Positions 1 through 6,629 of a stretch of DNA of 15,625 nucleotides are shown here, one piece after another (the stretch's first letter is position 1; each line of letters begins with the position of its first letter). The position numbers and the translations under genes were made by a program. The notes below the pieces were generated by a model. That model ran no database searches and had not been told where the DNA came from. It saw only the letters and a list, made by a program, of their open reading frames with translations. The stretch is taken from NCBI GenBank assembly GCA_031550405.1, contig JAVBOP010000161.1:1-15625 (forward strand), written 5' to 3'. The DNA comes from JAVBOP01 sp031550405 (lineage in GTDB: Bacteria; Bacteroidota; Ignavibacteria; Kapaibacteriales; UBA2268).

Positions 1-1
1 C

Positions 2-229
2 AGGTTTGAAAATTATAAAATACTGTTGAAAAATTTGCAAACGCAAAGCGAATTGCTGCATCCTTTGTCACCTTTGAATCGCGGTTTTGCGCTATTGAAA
101 TATAATAATAAAATAATTAATAAAAATGAAACATTGGCTAACTTCAAGAAATTTGAAGTAATTAGAAGCAATGAAAAGATTCTGGCAAAGTTTGATAAGG
201 TTATAGAAAATAATTTATTTAACAATTAA
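2..229 (+). CDS. xseA: Exodeoxyribonuclease VII large subunit, C-terminal end (5' truncated)
   Basis: This reading frame is open from the left edge to a TAA at 227-229, so only about 75 C-terminal residues of a protein usually 400-450 aa long are visible. The segment LSPLNRGFALL (from about nucleotide 65) matches the conserved 'LSP...RGYA' signature near the end of XseA. It is followed by the small beta-rich tail typical of the family (NNKIINKNETL, then FEVIRSNEKI). XseA is the catalytic subunit of exonuclease VII, which degrades single-stranded DNA to oligonucleotides in both directions and acts in mismatch repair and damage processing. The small-subunit gene xseB begins 29 bp downstream on the same strand, which is the usual operon order and strongly supports the call. 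A TTG at position 26 could be taken for a start, but the frame continues upstream of it and the family is far longer, so it is internal. The catalytic core lies outside the window. Confidence 0.85.
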   Translation, partial: RFENYKILLKNLQTQSELLHPLSPLNRGFALLKYNNKIINKNETLANFKKFEVIRSNEKILAKFDKVIENNLFNN

Positions 230-244
230 AGATTTATTAAAAAA

Positions 245-253
245 TATTCATAA
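245..253. repeat. TATTCATAA near-palindromic motif upstream of xseB
   Basis: An exact TATTCATAA lies in the 29-bp xseA-xseB spacer, ending 5 nt before the xseB ATG. It is one of seven exact copies of this motif (either strand) in the window, all intergenic. Its closeness to the start codon would fit a regulatory or translation-related site, but its function is unknown. Confidence 0.5.
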
Positions 254-258
254 ACATC

Positions 259-489
259 ATGGAACAACAAAATTTTGATTTTGAAAAAAAAATAAAACGC
301 ATTCAGGAAATTGTAGAAATCCTCGATTCTGGCGATGAAACATTAGAAATATTAATTGCTAAGTATGAAGAAGGAATGAAGTTAACGAAAGAGTGCAATG
401 ATTTTTTAGAAAAAGCGGAAAACAAAATCATTGACATAACCAACTCTTATTTGCCTGCAGAATTGCTTGCAACAACAAAAGAAGAATAA
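259..489 (+). CDS. xseB: Exodeoxyribonuclease VII small subunit
   Basis: This is a 76-residue, highly charged, helical protein of the size expected for XseB (usually 60-85 aa). It has the family pattern: an N-terminal FEKKIKRIQEIVEILDSGD helix, the turn with 'ETLEILIAKYEEGMKL', then a second helix 'CNDFLEKAENKI'. XseB forms a helical hairpin; several copies bind each XseA chain and are needed for exonuclease VII activity on single-stranded DNA. The start is an ATG at 259 with no Shine-Dalgarno; the upstream DNA is A-rich, as is common in Bacteroidota. The gene follows xseA by 29 bp on the same strand and is probably co-transcribed with it. The last ~15 residues (YLPAELLATTKEE) are less conserved. 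Nothing looks truncated or frameshifted. Confidence 0.93.
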   Translation: MEQQNFDFEKKIKRIQEIVEILDSGDETLEILIAKYEEGMKLTKECNDFLEKAENKIIDITNSYLPAELLATTKEE

Positions 490-632
490 TTTTTCAGAGT
501 GTTGAGCAGATTGGCTCGTTATTGGCACTTTAGATGAATCTGATGCTGCAAGCAGAGCATTTATAGCACTCTAACGCTGTCAGAAAAAATTAAATAACTG
601 AACGTATGTGCTTGAAATATCTGCTTTTTTTC
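490..632. other. Convergent intergenic spacer with small inverted repeats
   Basis: This spacer separates the converging xseB and uppS genes. AGAGTG at 496-501 is the exact complement of CACTCT at 567-572. Between these arms lie three small possible hairpins: GAGC/GCTC (504-507 with 514-517), AGAT/ATCT around 530, and TGCT/AGCA around 544-553. No strong GC-rich stem is followed directly by a T-run on either strand, so I cannot assign a classical terminator. A run of seven T at about 624-630 has no good stem before it. Confidence 0.3.
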
Positions 633-1406
633 TTACAGTTGTTCGGAAATTTTTCCAAAGCGGCGTTCTCGATGCGAGTAGTCGATTATAGCTGCATATA
701 AGTCATTACGCGTAAACTGCGGCCAATAAATGTCGGTTATATATAGCTCGGAATATGCTATTTCCCACAAAAGATAATTGCTAATTCGCATTTCTCCGCT
801 AGTCCTTATCAGCAGATCTGGATCTTGTAAGCCATTGGTAGATAATGAATTAGAAAATAACTCTTCATCAATATCCTCAAGCCTGCGGCTTCCACTTTTT
901 ACTTGCATAGCAATTTTTTTAGCCGCATTAACTATATCTTGCCGAGAACCATAACTTAAAGCCAAGACTAAATTTAATCCGCTATTATTTTTTGTTATAT
1001 TTTTACAGTTATCTACCTGTATTATAACATTGTTAGGAAGAGTTTCCATATTTCCTATAAAGTGCATTTTAACATTATTTTTATGCAATTCATCAATTTC
1101 AGAAATCAAATATAACTCAAGAAGTTGCATTAACGCAGAAGTTTCATCTTGAGGTCGATTCCAGTTTTCCTGCGAAAACGCATACAAAGTCAAACATTTA
1201 ACCCCAATCTGCGAGCTCGCCTTCACAATATCTTTCACCGTAATAATGCCTTGCTCATGCCCCTTCACGCGAGGCAAATTTTGTTCTTTCGCCCATCTGC
1301 CATTTCCGTCCATAATAATCGCTATGTGCTTAGGAATGCAGTAGCTTGCAATGAGCTTTTGCTGTTCTAATTTGTCTTGTTCTTCAACTTCTAAATGCCA
1401 ACTCAA
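633..1406 (-). CDS. uppS: Undecaprenyl diphosphate synthase (cis-prenyltransferase)
   Basis: This 257-residue protein has every signature of the UppS family. MDGNGRW is at residues 32-38, and its Asp binds the pyrophosphate Mg2+. GH is at 49-50, FSQENWNRP at 77-85, RTSGE at 201-205 followed by RISN, and ELYITDIYWPQF at 220-231. The enzyme adds eight isopentenyl units to farnesyl diphosphate in cis configuration, giving the C55 lipid carrier for peptidoglycan and surface polysaccharide synthesis; it is cytosolic and membrane-associated. The start is the TTG at 1404-1406. No ATG precedes the catalytic MDGNG motif, and AGGA lies about 7 nt upstream of this TTG, one of the few SD-like signals in the window. 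The N-terminal 26 residues are a variable, charged extension. It lies 96 bp downstream of mntH on the same strand and converges with xseAB. No internal defects were seen. Confidence 0.95.
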   Translation of the reverse strand: MSWHLEVEEQDKLEQQKLIASYCIPKHIAIIMDGNGRWAKEQNLPRVKGHEQGIITVKDIVKASSQIGVKCLTLYAFSQENWNRPQDETSALMQLLELYLISEIDELHKNNVKMHFIGNMETLPNNVIIQVDNCKNITKNNSGLNLVLALSYGSRQDIVNAAKKIAMQVKSGSRRLEDIDEELFSNSLSTNGLQDPDLLIRTSGEMRISNYLLWEIAYSELYITDIYWPQFTRNDLYAAIIDYSHRERRFGKISEQL

Positions 1407-1477
1407 TTGTTTTTCCTATCTTAGTGCAATGCTGCAAAATACAAAAACTATTTCTATTTATAAATAAGCAAGAATAT

Positions 1478-1497
1478 TTATGAAAAATTATTCATAA
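1478..1497. repeat. AT-rich inverted repeat containing the TATTCATAA motif
   Basis: TTATGAA (1478-1484) and TTCATAA (1491-1497) form a perfect 7-bp inverted repeat around a 6-bp spacer, in the 96-bp gap between mntH and uppS. The right half is an exact TATTCATAA. The element lies just after the mntH stop and about 72 bp before the uppS start. It could be a regulator-binding dyad for uppS or a weak hairpin at the mntH 3' end. With an all-AT/one-GC-pair stem, the hairpin would be unstable as RNA. Confidence 0.45.
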
Positions 1498-1502
1498 CTA
1501 TT

Positions 1503-2762
1503 TTAAATTATCAAAAAGCTGATTAGTAAACGGATGTTTAAATATGTAACAATGCTGCCGATGGTTAATAATAGAATATTTAGAAATTTTCCGTTGGCAT
1601 ATTTCCCCATAAGCTGTTTATTTGAAGTAAGATAAATCTGTGTAAATATTGTGATTGGAAGCTGGATGCTTAGCATCATTTGCGAATAAATCAAACCCTG
1701 AAACGGATTTTCGATGAACATTATGATCAGCAAACCGAAGAGCAGCGAAATCAAAACGCCAAATTTTGAGTGCTTGTCTTTGATGTCGTACGGTTCGCCA
1801 AACATGCCTGCAAAGATAGTGCCGCCAGCCATTCCGGAGGTAATGCTTGAGGAAATTCCTGCAAAAAGCAACGCAATGGCAAATACAATTCCTGCGCCTT
1901 TTCCAAGCAACGGTATGAGCATATTTTGCGCCTGCTGCAATTCATCGACATTGATTGAATGAGCAAAAAACGTTGATGCCGCAAGGATTATCATGGCGCT
2001 ATTTATTGCCCAGCCGACAATCATCGAAAAAATCGTATCGGCAAATTCAAACTTCAGCTGCCTTTTTATAACTGTTTCATCCTGCAAATTCCACTGCCTG
2101 CTTTGAATGATTTCCGAATGTAGAAATAAATTATGAGGCATTACAACCGCACCAAGCACACTCATTATTATAAGTATCGAACCCTCTGGAATTGCAGGAG
2201 TTACCCATCCTTTTGCAGCCAAATTCCATTCAATTGGAGCGACGCTTAGTTCGTATAGAAACGAAAAGCCGATGATTGACACAAAGCCGATTATCCATTT
2301 TTCGATTTTTTTGTATGAATTGGTGTATATCATCAGCATTATAAAGAGTGTGGAGACAGCTGCTCCGATTTTTATAGGCACGTTGAAAAGCATTTCCAGT
2401 GCGATTGCGGCGCCTAAAATTTCGGCGAGCGATGTTGAAACGGAAGCCAGCATGGCTGTTGTTAATATTGTACGTCCGACTGGTTTTGATATTTTTTCGG
2501 TGATTGCTTCGGAAAGGCACTTGCCGGAAACGATGCCCAAATGCGCCACATTATGCTGCAAAATGATCAGCATGATTGTCGATAACGTTACCATCCACAG
2601 CAATGTGTAGCCAAAACTGCTTCCCGCCGCAACGTTGGAAGCCCAATTTCCGGGATCGATAAAGCCAACCGTTACCAGCAACCCCGGACCGATATATTTC
2701 AATATTCCTAATGAAGGGTTATCGCCTCTTTTATCTAATATTTTTTTTATCTGTTTAAACAT
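1503..2762 (-). CDS. mntH: NRAMP-family Mn2+/Fe2+ transporter, MntH-like
   Basis: This is a polytopic membrane protein of about 419 residues with some 11 hydrophobic segments. It contains both metal-binding motifs of the NRAMP family: DPGN in the first unwound helix (GFIDPGNW, about 34-39 residues from the ATG) and A-V-V-M-P-H in the sixth helix. The methionine there is the residue that selects for transition metals over Mg2+/Ca2+. Such proteins import Mn2+ or Fe2+ with protons across the inner membrane. I start it at the ATG at 2760-2762 (MFKQIKKIL...), because family members usually begin just there. The frame also allows an in-frame TTG at 2798 that would add 12 residues (ITLEYKFLPTT), with no better ribosome site. 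The gene lies upstream of uppS on the same strand, with 96 bp between them. No mntR-type regulator is visible nearby. The substrate (Mn versus Fe) cannot be told from sequence alone. Confidence 0.92.
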   Translation of the reverse strand: MFKQIKKILDKRGDNPSLGILKYIGPGLLVTVGFIDPGNWASNVAAGSSFGYTLLWMVTLSTIMLIILQHNVAHLGIVSGKCLSEAITEKISKPVGRTILTTAMLASVSTSLAEILGAAIALEMLFNVPIKIGAAVSTLFIMLMIYTNSYKKIEKWIIGFVSIIGFSFLYELSVAPIEWNLAAKGWVTPAIPEGSILIIMSVLGAVVMPHNLFLHSEIIQSRQWNLQDETVIKRQLKFEFADTIFSMIVGWAINSAMIILAASTFFAHSINVDELQQAQNMLIPLLGKGAGIVFAIALLFAGISSSITSGMAGGTIFAGMFGEPYDIKDKHSKFGVLISLLFGLLIIMFIENPFQGLIYSQMMLSIQLPITIFTQIYLTSNKQLMGKYANGKFLNILLLTIGSIVTYLNIRLLISFLII

Positions 2763-2828
2763 GGTTGTCGGTAGAAATTTATACTCAAGCGTTATCAAGA
2801 TATGTTAATTAATCCTATGGATTAATGT

Positions 2829-2921
2829 TTTATTCATAACCTACCCCGTCAGTCGAAACGACTGCCACCCCTTCAGGGAAGGGGAATGTATAACATTATG
2901 TAAATATTGATAGTTACATAA
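2829..2921 (+). repeat. 93-bp palindromic repeat element, copy 1
   Basis: This stretch is identical base for base to 3050-3142, a spacing of 221 bp. It starts with TATTCATAA and carries three hairpins: CAGTCG-AAA-CGACTG (2850-2864), CCCCTT-CAGGG-AAGGGG (2868-2884), and TTATGTAA/TTACATAA with a 10-bp spacer (2896-2903 with 2914-2921). The two-hairpin core bounded by ACCCCG and GGGGAAT looks like a REP/REPIN-type non-autonomous intergenic repeat. It lies upstream of mntH. Confidence 0.85.
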
Positions 2922-2959
2922 TTCCCCTCTTGTAGAGAGGTGCTGCACAGCAGCGGGGT
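2921..2959 (-). repeat. Second two-hairpin palindromic element, opposite orientation
   Basis: Read on the minus strand, this element has the same plan as the core of the 93-bp repeat: ACCCCG, a hairpin with a 3-base loop, a hairpin with a 5-base loop, and GGGGAAT. The stems differ: GCTGC/GCAGC (2942-2946 with 2950-2954) and CCTCT/AGAGG (2926-2930 with 2936-2940). It therefore looks like a related but distinct family placed head-to-head with copy 1. Confidence 0.6.
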
Positions 2960-3030
2960 GTTTCCCCTTCGACAGGCTCAGGGAGCTTGGGAATAAAAAA
3001 GTAGGTTCCTTGAGCTTGTCGAAAGGAAAC
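2960..3030. repeat. Long imperfect inverted repeat (CTTCGACA / TGTCGAA type)
   Basis: The left arm, about 2960-2984 (GTTTCC..TTCGACAGGCTCAGGG), is complementary to the right arm, about 3006-3030 (CCTTGAGCTTGTCGAA..GGAAAC), with a few mismatches and one bulge. The loop is about 20 bp. Palindromes built around 'TTCGACA(A/G)GCTCAGG' are known as widespread dispersed intergenic repeats in many bacterial genomes. This copy sits inside the mntH-upstream repeat island. Confidence 0.65.
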
Positions 3031-3049
3031 AACATTAAAAAGGTAAATA

Positions 3050-3142
3050 TTTATTCATAACCTACCCCGTCAGTCGAAACGACTGCCACCCCTTCAGGGA
3101 AGGGGAATGTATAACATTATGTAAATATTGATAGTTACATAA
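3050..3142 (+). repeat. 93-bp palindromic repeat element, copy 2
   Basis: This is an exact direct copy of 2829-2921, with the same three hairpins. Sequence identity begins at 2829/3050 and ends at 2921/3142, with different DNA on both sides. The copies are either very young or kept identical by conversion. About 30 bp beyond its end lies another TTATGAATA motif. Confidence 0.85.
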
Positions 3143-3169
3143 CCAAACTCGAAAATTATCTGCATAGTT

Positions 3170-3178
3170 TTATGAATA
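3170..3178. repeat. TTATGAATA motif between the repeat island and the 1026-aa gene
   Basis: An exact TTATGAATA (complement of TATTCATAA) lies in the AT-rich DNA downstream of the 1026-aa surface protein gene. The rest of 3143-3252 holds no gene, and no convincing terminator stem was seen. Confidence 0.4.
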
Positions 3179-3252
3179 TTTGTTAATTTAATCTTTATTT
3201 AACAACAAAAATCACCACTGCCCAAAAATATAAATACTGCTTGCATGAAGCG

Positions 3253-6200
3253 CTATCTTATAAATATATGCTTTTGGGTGATGGTGGAAGCGACGGTAGT
3301 CAATTTGACGAAATACACGTTTGAAGCATAAAATACTGCCGGAAAGCCGAACGCTCTATGCTCGAATATGGAAGCCTTGCGATGCCAGATATGTTTGGCT
3401 ATGGAAGCTCCCGCCATATCATACAGTTCCAGACATATATCCCCCTGCTCTTCGGTGGCAACGTCGCATATAATATTGCCCAGCTCTGTATGTACCTTTA
3501 ATTCCGTAGGCTTAAAGAAGCGAATACTCCGCAGGTTAATAGCACAGCCTTGCAACCGCAATGTGTTTTCCGCTCCCTCGAAATCAATACAAGGCAAATC
3601 TGTAGCGAAATTTTGGATATACAGCGGTGCCACACTCGTATCCCCCATAAAACTTACGGCATACAGGGTTATGGTGTCCGCAGTAGCTCCGGGCGGAATC
3701 TCCTTGCGAATGGTCAATATCTCCAAATTACCATCGCTGGTTACTTCAACAACTCCAGCACACTGCACCATTCTAACCTGCATTAATGTCTTGTTATAAG
3801 CATATTCAAACGTGAAGCTGATGGGCGTGTCCCCAGCTGCCCCATTGCTGTTTATGCTGAAGCTGACAGGTATTTTCAAAGAGTCGCCGGGCGTTATCTC
3901 AAAATCCTGCGAAGCCGCTCGGATAGATGTATTGGCGCTGCTGCCAGAAACAGGAATATGTATGGTTGCCTCGCAAGGATTATTAATTTTTATTAATAAT
4001 TCGTCAGTGCATGTGCCTGCATTCTGCAAGTCAAAGTATATTTTGACAGTTACAGTGCTATTGGCATCCACATGCAGAGGTAGCGGCATGGCGGCAATGG
4101 TAAAGCATGAAGCCGTATTTTCAAAATCAAGGCTGGATATGACAAATGCTTCACCGCCAGTGTTGGTTATGGCTATATCCTGTGATATAACGTCAGTTAC
4201 GCATTTACCGCCAAATGCAATGCTATCGGTTACGCTGTACTTAATCTGCTCTTTGGCAACGGTAACTGTGTCGCTTGCAGTGCAGCCATTGCCGTTTTTG
4301 ACTGTCAGCCAGTATGTGCCTTCGCTTGATATGTCTATGCTGGGAGTGGCCGCTCCTGTTGACCATAAATACTCAGCATAAGTATCTTCAGTATATAGAG
4401 TTGCAACGCTGCCTTCGCATATTGCCGTGGGCGCTATGATTTGCACCTTCGTGGAATCGAAGTTCAATACCTCGAAGCTTGCCTCGCCTTTGCAGCCATA
4501 GGCATCAATAACGGATACAGTGTATATGCCTGCATTATCGACAGTTATGCTTTTAGTGGCGGCGCCTGTTGACCATAAATATTCCGCAAACTCGCCGACA
4601 ACAGTCAAAATAGAGCTTGCGCCATAGCATATATATTTATCGCCTTCTATGCTTAAGCCATCTATTTTTTTAAGTGTTACTTTTACAGTATCATAGCTTG
4701 TGCAGCCGGTCGCCATATCGGTTACGGTCAATATGTATGTCATATCGGCTTCGGGAGTGCATATTGCCGTTTTGCTGTCAGTGCTGCTTAAATATGTACC
4801 CGGCGACCAGTTATATGTATATTCATTAGAATTTTCTGTATTGCCAATGGTTACGGGCGAATCCCTGCATGTTTCAGCATCATCAGCCTGCAGAATAGTC
4901 GGCGCTGTATTGACATATACGGTAACCGTATCATAATCCGTACAGTTAAGCACAGTATCCGTTACCTGCAATATGTACTGTATTGTTTCGGCGGGAGTAC
5001 ATGCCGGATGCAATATGTCCGCCCTGTCGAGATATTTATTGGGCAGCCATGAAAATGTGTAATTCGACGAGTCCTGTATGTTATCCCCAAGCAGCACGCT
5101 GCCTCCGCTGCATACGGTCTTATTGCCGCCGGCATAGCCAGTAAAATCGCATGGCGGCACAGTATATGCCATCATAACCGGCAGTCCGCGCCGACACCTT
5201 CCGCCTTCAAGATATAAGGCATCGCGTATGTAATTGCACGCCTTGCCTGCCTCGTTCGGCTTGTCTATCACCGCAAGATACTCGCTCTTATTGCATGCAA
5301 CATATATCTTGCCGTCAGGTCCCATACGCAGCGCTCCTGTGCTGCCATCGCCGGCGGCACTGTCTGCTATCCTGACACGCGAGGCAAGTATGTCGTCTAT
5401 ATTTGGCGAACTGAAATCGAACTGGAACAATGCTATGGTATAGCACGAGGCATAGAACTTCCTGCCGTCTTCGGAAAATGCGCCGCTATACGGCACATAC
5501 ATATTGATGGAATCTTTAATCGTGCTGTCGTTTATAATATCTTCGGGCGTATATTCAAATGCGGGAATGGAGAGCATATTAGCCACATCTATTTTGCCTG
5601 TAGCATTGTTAAAGTCATATATTTCAAAGGAATGGGTGCTTGCTGCACAGTTGATTAGCTTTTTCTGCCTTATATCATACTCGAGATTGAAGCCAGCTTT
5701 AACTTGCGGATTCTCAATAACTTCGCCGGAGCGCTTCGTAATAACAGGCGCCTTTATGCTGTCCTTGGTGATATGGTATGTATAGAAGCTGTTATCCTTC
5801 CAGTTATATGCCACAAGCCATATATCCTCCTGATTGGCATGGTTTATCGTAATCATTTTTTCAACAGCATTTGCCAGCAGCTTTACATTACGCTGTGCGA
5901 GCAGTATATCGCCCCTGCCTTTGTTTGCCAGTATATCCAGCACGGAATATGTAATGCCGTTGATATTCTTGTAATCCTCATACGCATCTATTGCAAAAAT
6001 ATAGTAATACCTGTTAGAGCGCGGCTTTGGCACGATAATGACCGAGCGGGAGGATGAATTGTCGCCTCTGAAGCCGGCTGTAATCTCAATATTATCCTTA
6101 TTCCATAGCTTCACACCATCGCTGTAATACATCATGTTGCCGTCTCTGTCCGATATGCTGGCACATCCTTCCATCTGCTCTATAAGGCTGCCGGTCAGTG

Positions 6201-6333
6201 CATGCGGACTATTGCCGTCAGGCATGAAACTAATAGCAGCACTATCTCCAAAATACCATGTATATGTTTCTTTCTGTGAATATAGATTAGATGTAAGCAG
6301 TATAAATATAAGGGCGATATATATTTTCTTCAT
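3253..6333 (-). CDS. Secreted multidomain surface protein with divergent T9SS C-terminal domain
   Basis: This 1026-residue protein has a clear signal peptide (about residues 1-19, cut after LYS). There is no lipobox Cys, so it is exported by Sec into the periplasm. Residues ~24-395 begin with WYFGDSAAISF and contain 'EGCASISDRDGNMMYYSDG' and 'MGPDGKIYVA', a propeller-like pattern common in Bacteroidota surface proteins. Residues 396-697 hold four Ig/PKD-like repeats, two of about 80 aa with CT.YDTV ends and two of about 70 aa sharing EYLWSTGAAT. Residues ~700-798 (AITNTGGEAFVISSLDF) resemble an ASH/Hydin module. Residues ~803-925 (ITPGDSLKIPVSFS...FEYAYNKTLMQV) resemble a cohesin-like fold. 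The last ~85 residues have sorting-domain features: LELYDMAG, NVYFVKLTT and the end TQKHIFIR. They lack the usual PNP motif, so T9SS export is likely but not certain. Substrate or partner is unknown; adhesion or a structural role is inference. The start is the ATG at 6331-6333. Confidence 0.85.
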   Translation of the reverse strand: MKKIYIALIFILLTSNLYSQKETYTWYFGDSAAISFMPDGNSPHALTGSLIEQMEGCASISDRDGNMMYYSDGVKLWNKDNIEITAGFRGDNSSSRSVIIVPKPRSNRYYYIFAIDAYEDYKNINGITYSVLDILANKGRGDILLAQRNVKLLANAVEKMITINHANQEDIWLVAYNWKDNSFYTYHITKDSIKAPVITKRSGEVIENPQVKAGFNLEYDIRQKKLINCAASTHSFEIYDFNNATGKIDVANMLSIPAFEYTPEDIINDSTIKDSINMYVPYSGAFSEDGRKFYASCYTIALFQFDFSSPNIDDILASRVRIADSAAGDGSTGALRMGPDGKIYVACNKSEYLAVIDKPNEAGKACNYIRDALYLEGGRCRRGLPVMMAYTVPPCDFTGYAGGNKTVCSGGSVLLGDNIQDSSNYTFSWLPNKYLDRADILHPACTPAETIQYILQVTDTVLNCTDYDTVTVYVNTAPTILQADDAETCRDSPVTIGNTENSNEYTYNWSPGTYLSSTDSKTAICTPEADMTYILTVTDMATGCTSYDTVKVTLKKIDGLSIEGDKYICYGASSILTVVGEFAEYLWSTGAATKSITVDNAGIYTVSVIDAYGCKGEASFEVLNFDSTKVQIIAPTAICEGSVATLYTEDTYAEYLWSTGAATPSIDISSEGTYWLTVKNGNGCTASDTVTVAKEQIKYSVTDSIAFGGKCVTDVISQDIAITNTGGEAFVISSLDFENTASCFTIAAMPLPLHVDANSTVTVKIYFDLQNAGTCTDELLIKINNPCEATIHIPVSGSSANTSIRAASQDFEITPGDSLKIPVSFSINSNGAAGDTPISFTFEYAYNKTLMQVRMVQCAGVVEVTSDGNLEILTIRKEIPPGATADTITLYAVSFMGDTSVAPLYIQNFATDLPCIDFEGAENTLRLQGCAINLRSIRFFKPTELKVHTELGNIICDVATEEQGDICLELYDMAGASIAKHIWHRKASIFEHRAFGFPAVFYASNVYFVKLTTVASTITQKHIFIR

Positions 6334-6353
6334 AATTTCACTTTATTATTACT

Positions 6354-6361
6354 CAAAAATA
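6354..6361 (-). promoter_or_regulatory. Possible Bacteroidota-type -7 promoter element
   Basis: On the minus strand this reads TATTTTTG, an exact match to the Bacteroidota -7 consensus TAnnTTTG. It lies about 21 nt upstream of the ATG of the 1026-aa gene. No TTTG -33 partner is seen at the expected distance, and such a match is easy to find by chance in AT-rich DNA. Confidence 0.25.
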
Positions 6362-6409
6362 CAAAAAAATTAGCGATATTTACCACCCTTTAATAACATA
6401 CAATGCCAT

Positions 6410-6418
6410 TTATGAATA
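6410..6418. repeat. TTATGAATA motif upstream of the 1026-aa gene
   Basis: An exact TTATGAATA lies 77 bp upstream of the 1026-aa gene start, in the same extended context (TTTATGAATAT) as the copy at 3170-3178 and the complement of the copy at 245-253. It may be a regulatory site. Confidence 0.45.
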
Positions 6419-6577
6419 TATTTTCAGAAATTATATCGTTATTGGTTATGACGATGTTGCCATTTCCTAAACGTGAAACTACAACATATTTTTAATATGC
6501 ACGAACATTAATTTTTATTTTTCGGAACCGTATGAGATTATGCAGATACATTTTTCAAGCAAATGGTATTATAGCAC

Positions 6578-6611
6578 AAAAAAAACCTCGCCATTGATTT
6601 GACGAGGTTTT
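6578..6611 (-). terminator. Rho-independent terminator of the 2183-aa surface protein gene
   Basis: On the minus strand, AAAACCTCG (from 6611-6603) and CGAGGTTTT (from 6590-6582) form a 9-bp perfect stem around a 12-base loop. It is followed by an uninterrupted T-run down to 6578. It begins about 19 bp past the stop codon of the 2183-aa gene, which is the position expected for its transcript end. This also separates that gene from the 1026-aa gene downstream. Confidence 0.9.
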
Positions 6612-6629
6612 GATTTTAAAGCAGATGCT

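Larger units (their letters stand above)
6334..6577. other. AT-rich intergenic region upstream of the 1026-aa gene
   Basis: This is the 5' flank of the 1026-aa gene and the DNA beyond the terminator of the 2183-aa gene. It holds a candidate -7 box (6354-6361), one TTATGAATA motif (6410-6418) and no coding frame that I would accept. Nothing else stands out. Confidence 0.5.

Noticed and set aside
13..225. 70-aa minus-strand frame at the left edge
   Set aside because: It is antisense to the xseA C-terminus, which is supported by its motif and by the adjacent xseB.
496..572. Cloverleaf-like folding suggesting a tRNA
   Set aside because: The acceptor-like stem has only 6 bp, there is no TTCRA T-loop or CCA end, and no sensible anticodon arm was found.
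2841..3035. 64-aa minus-strand frame upstream of mntH
   Set aside because: It is read straight through the palindromic repeats; its residues simply translate repeat hairpins (SPSLKG, LSLSKG). This is a known source of spurious small ORFs.
2829..3142. CRISPR array from the repeated 93-bp unit
   Set aside because: There are only two copies, each far longer than CRISPR repeats, spaced 221 bp apart, with other palindromes between them and no cas genes.
3236..3252. Terminator for the 1026-aa gene just after its stop
   Set aside because: Only a 4-bp stem (GCTT/AAGC) with no immediate T-run on the minus strand could be drawn; too weak to call.
3812..4381. 189-aa plus-strand frame
   Set aside because: It lies wholly antisense to the 1026-aa gene, in DNA whose minus strand encodes recognisable Ig-like and ASH-like modules. 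It resembles no known family and has no regulatory signals.
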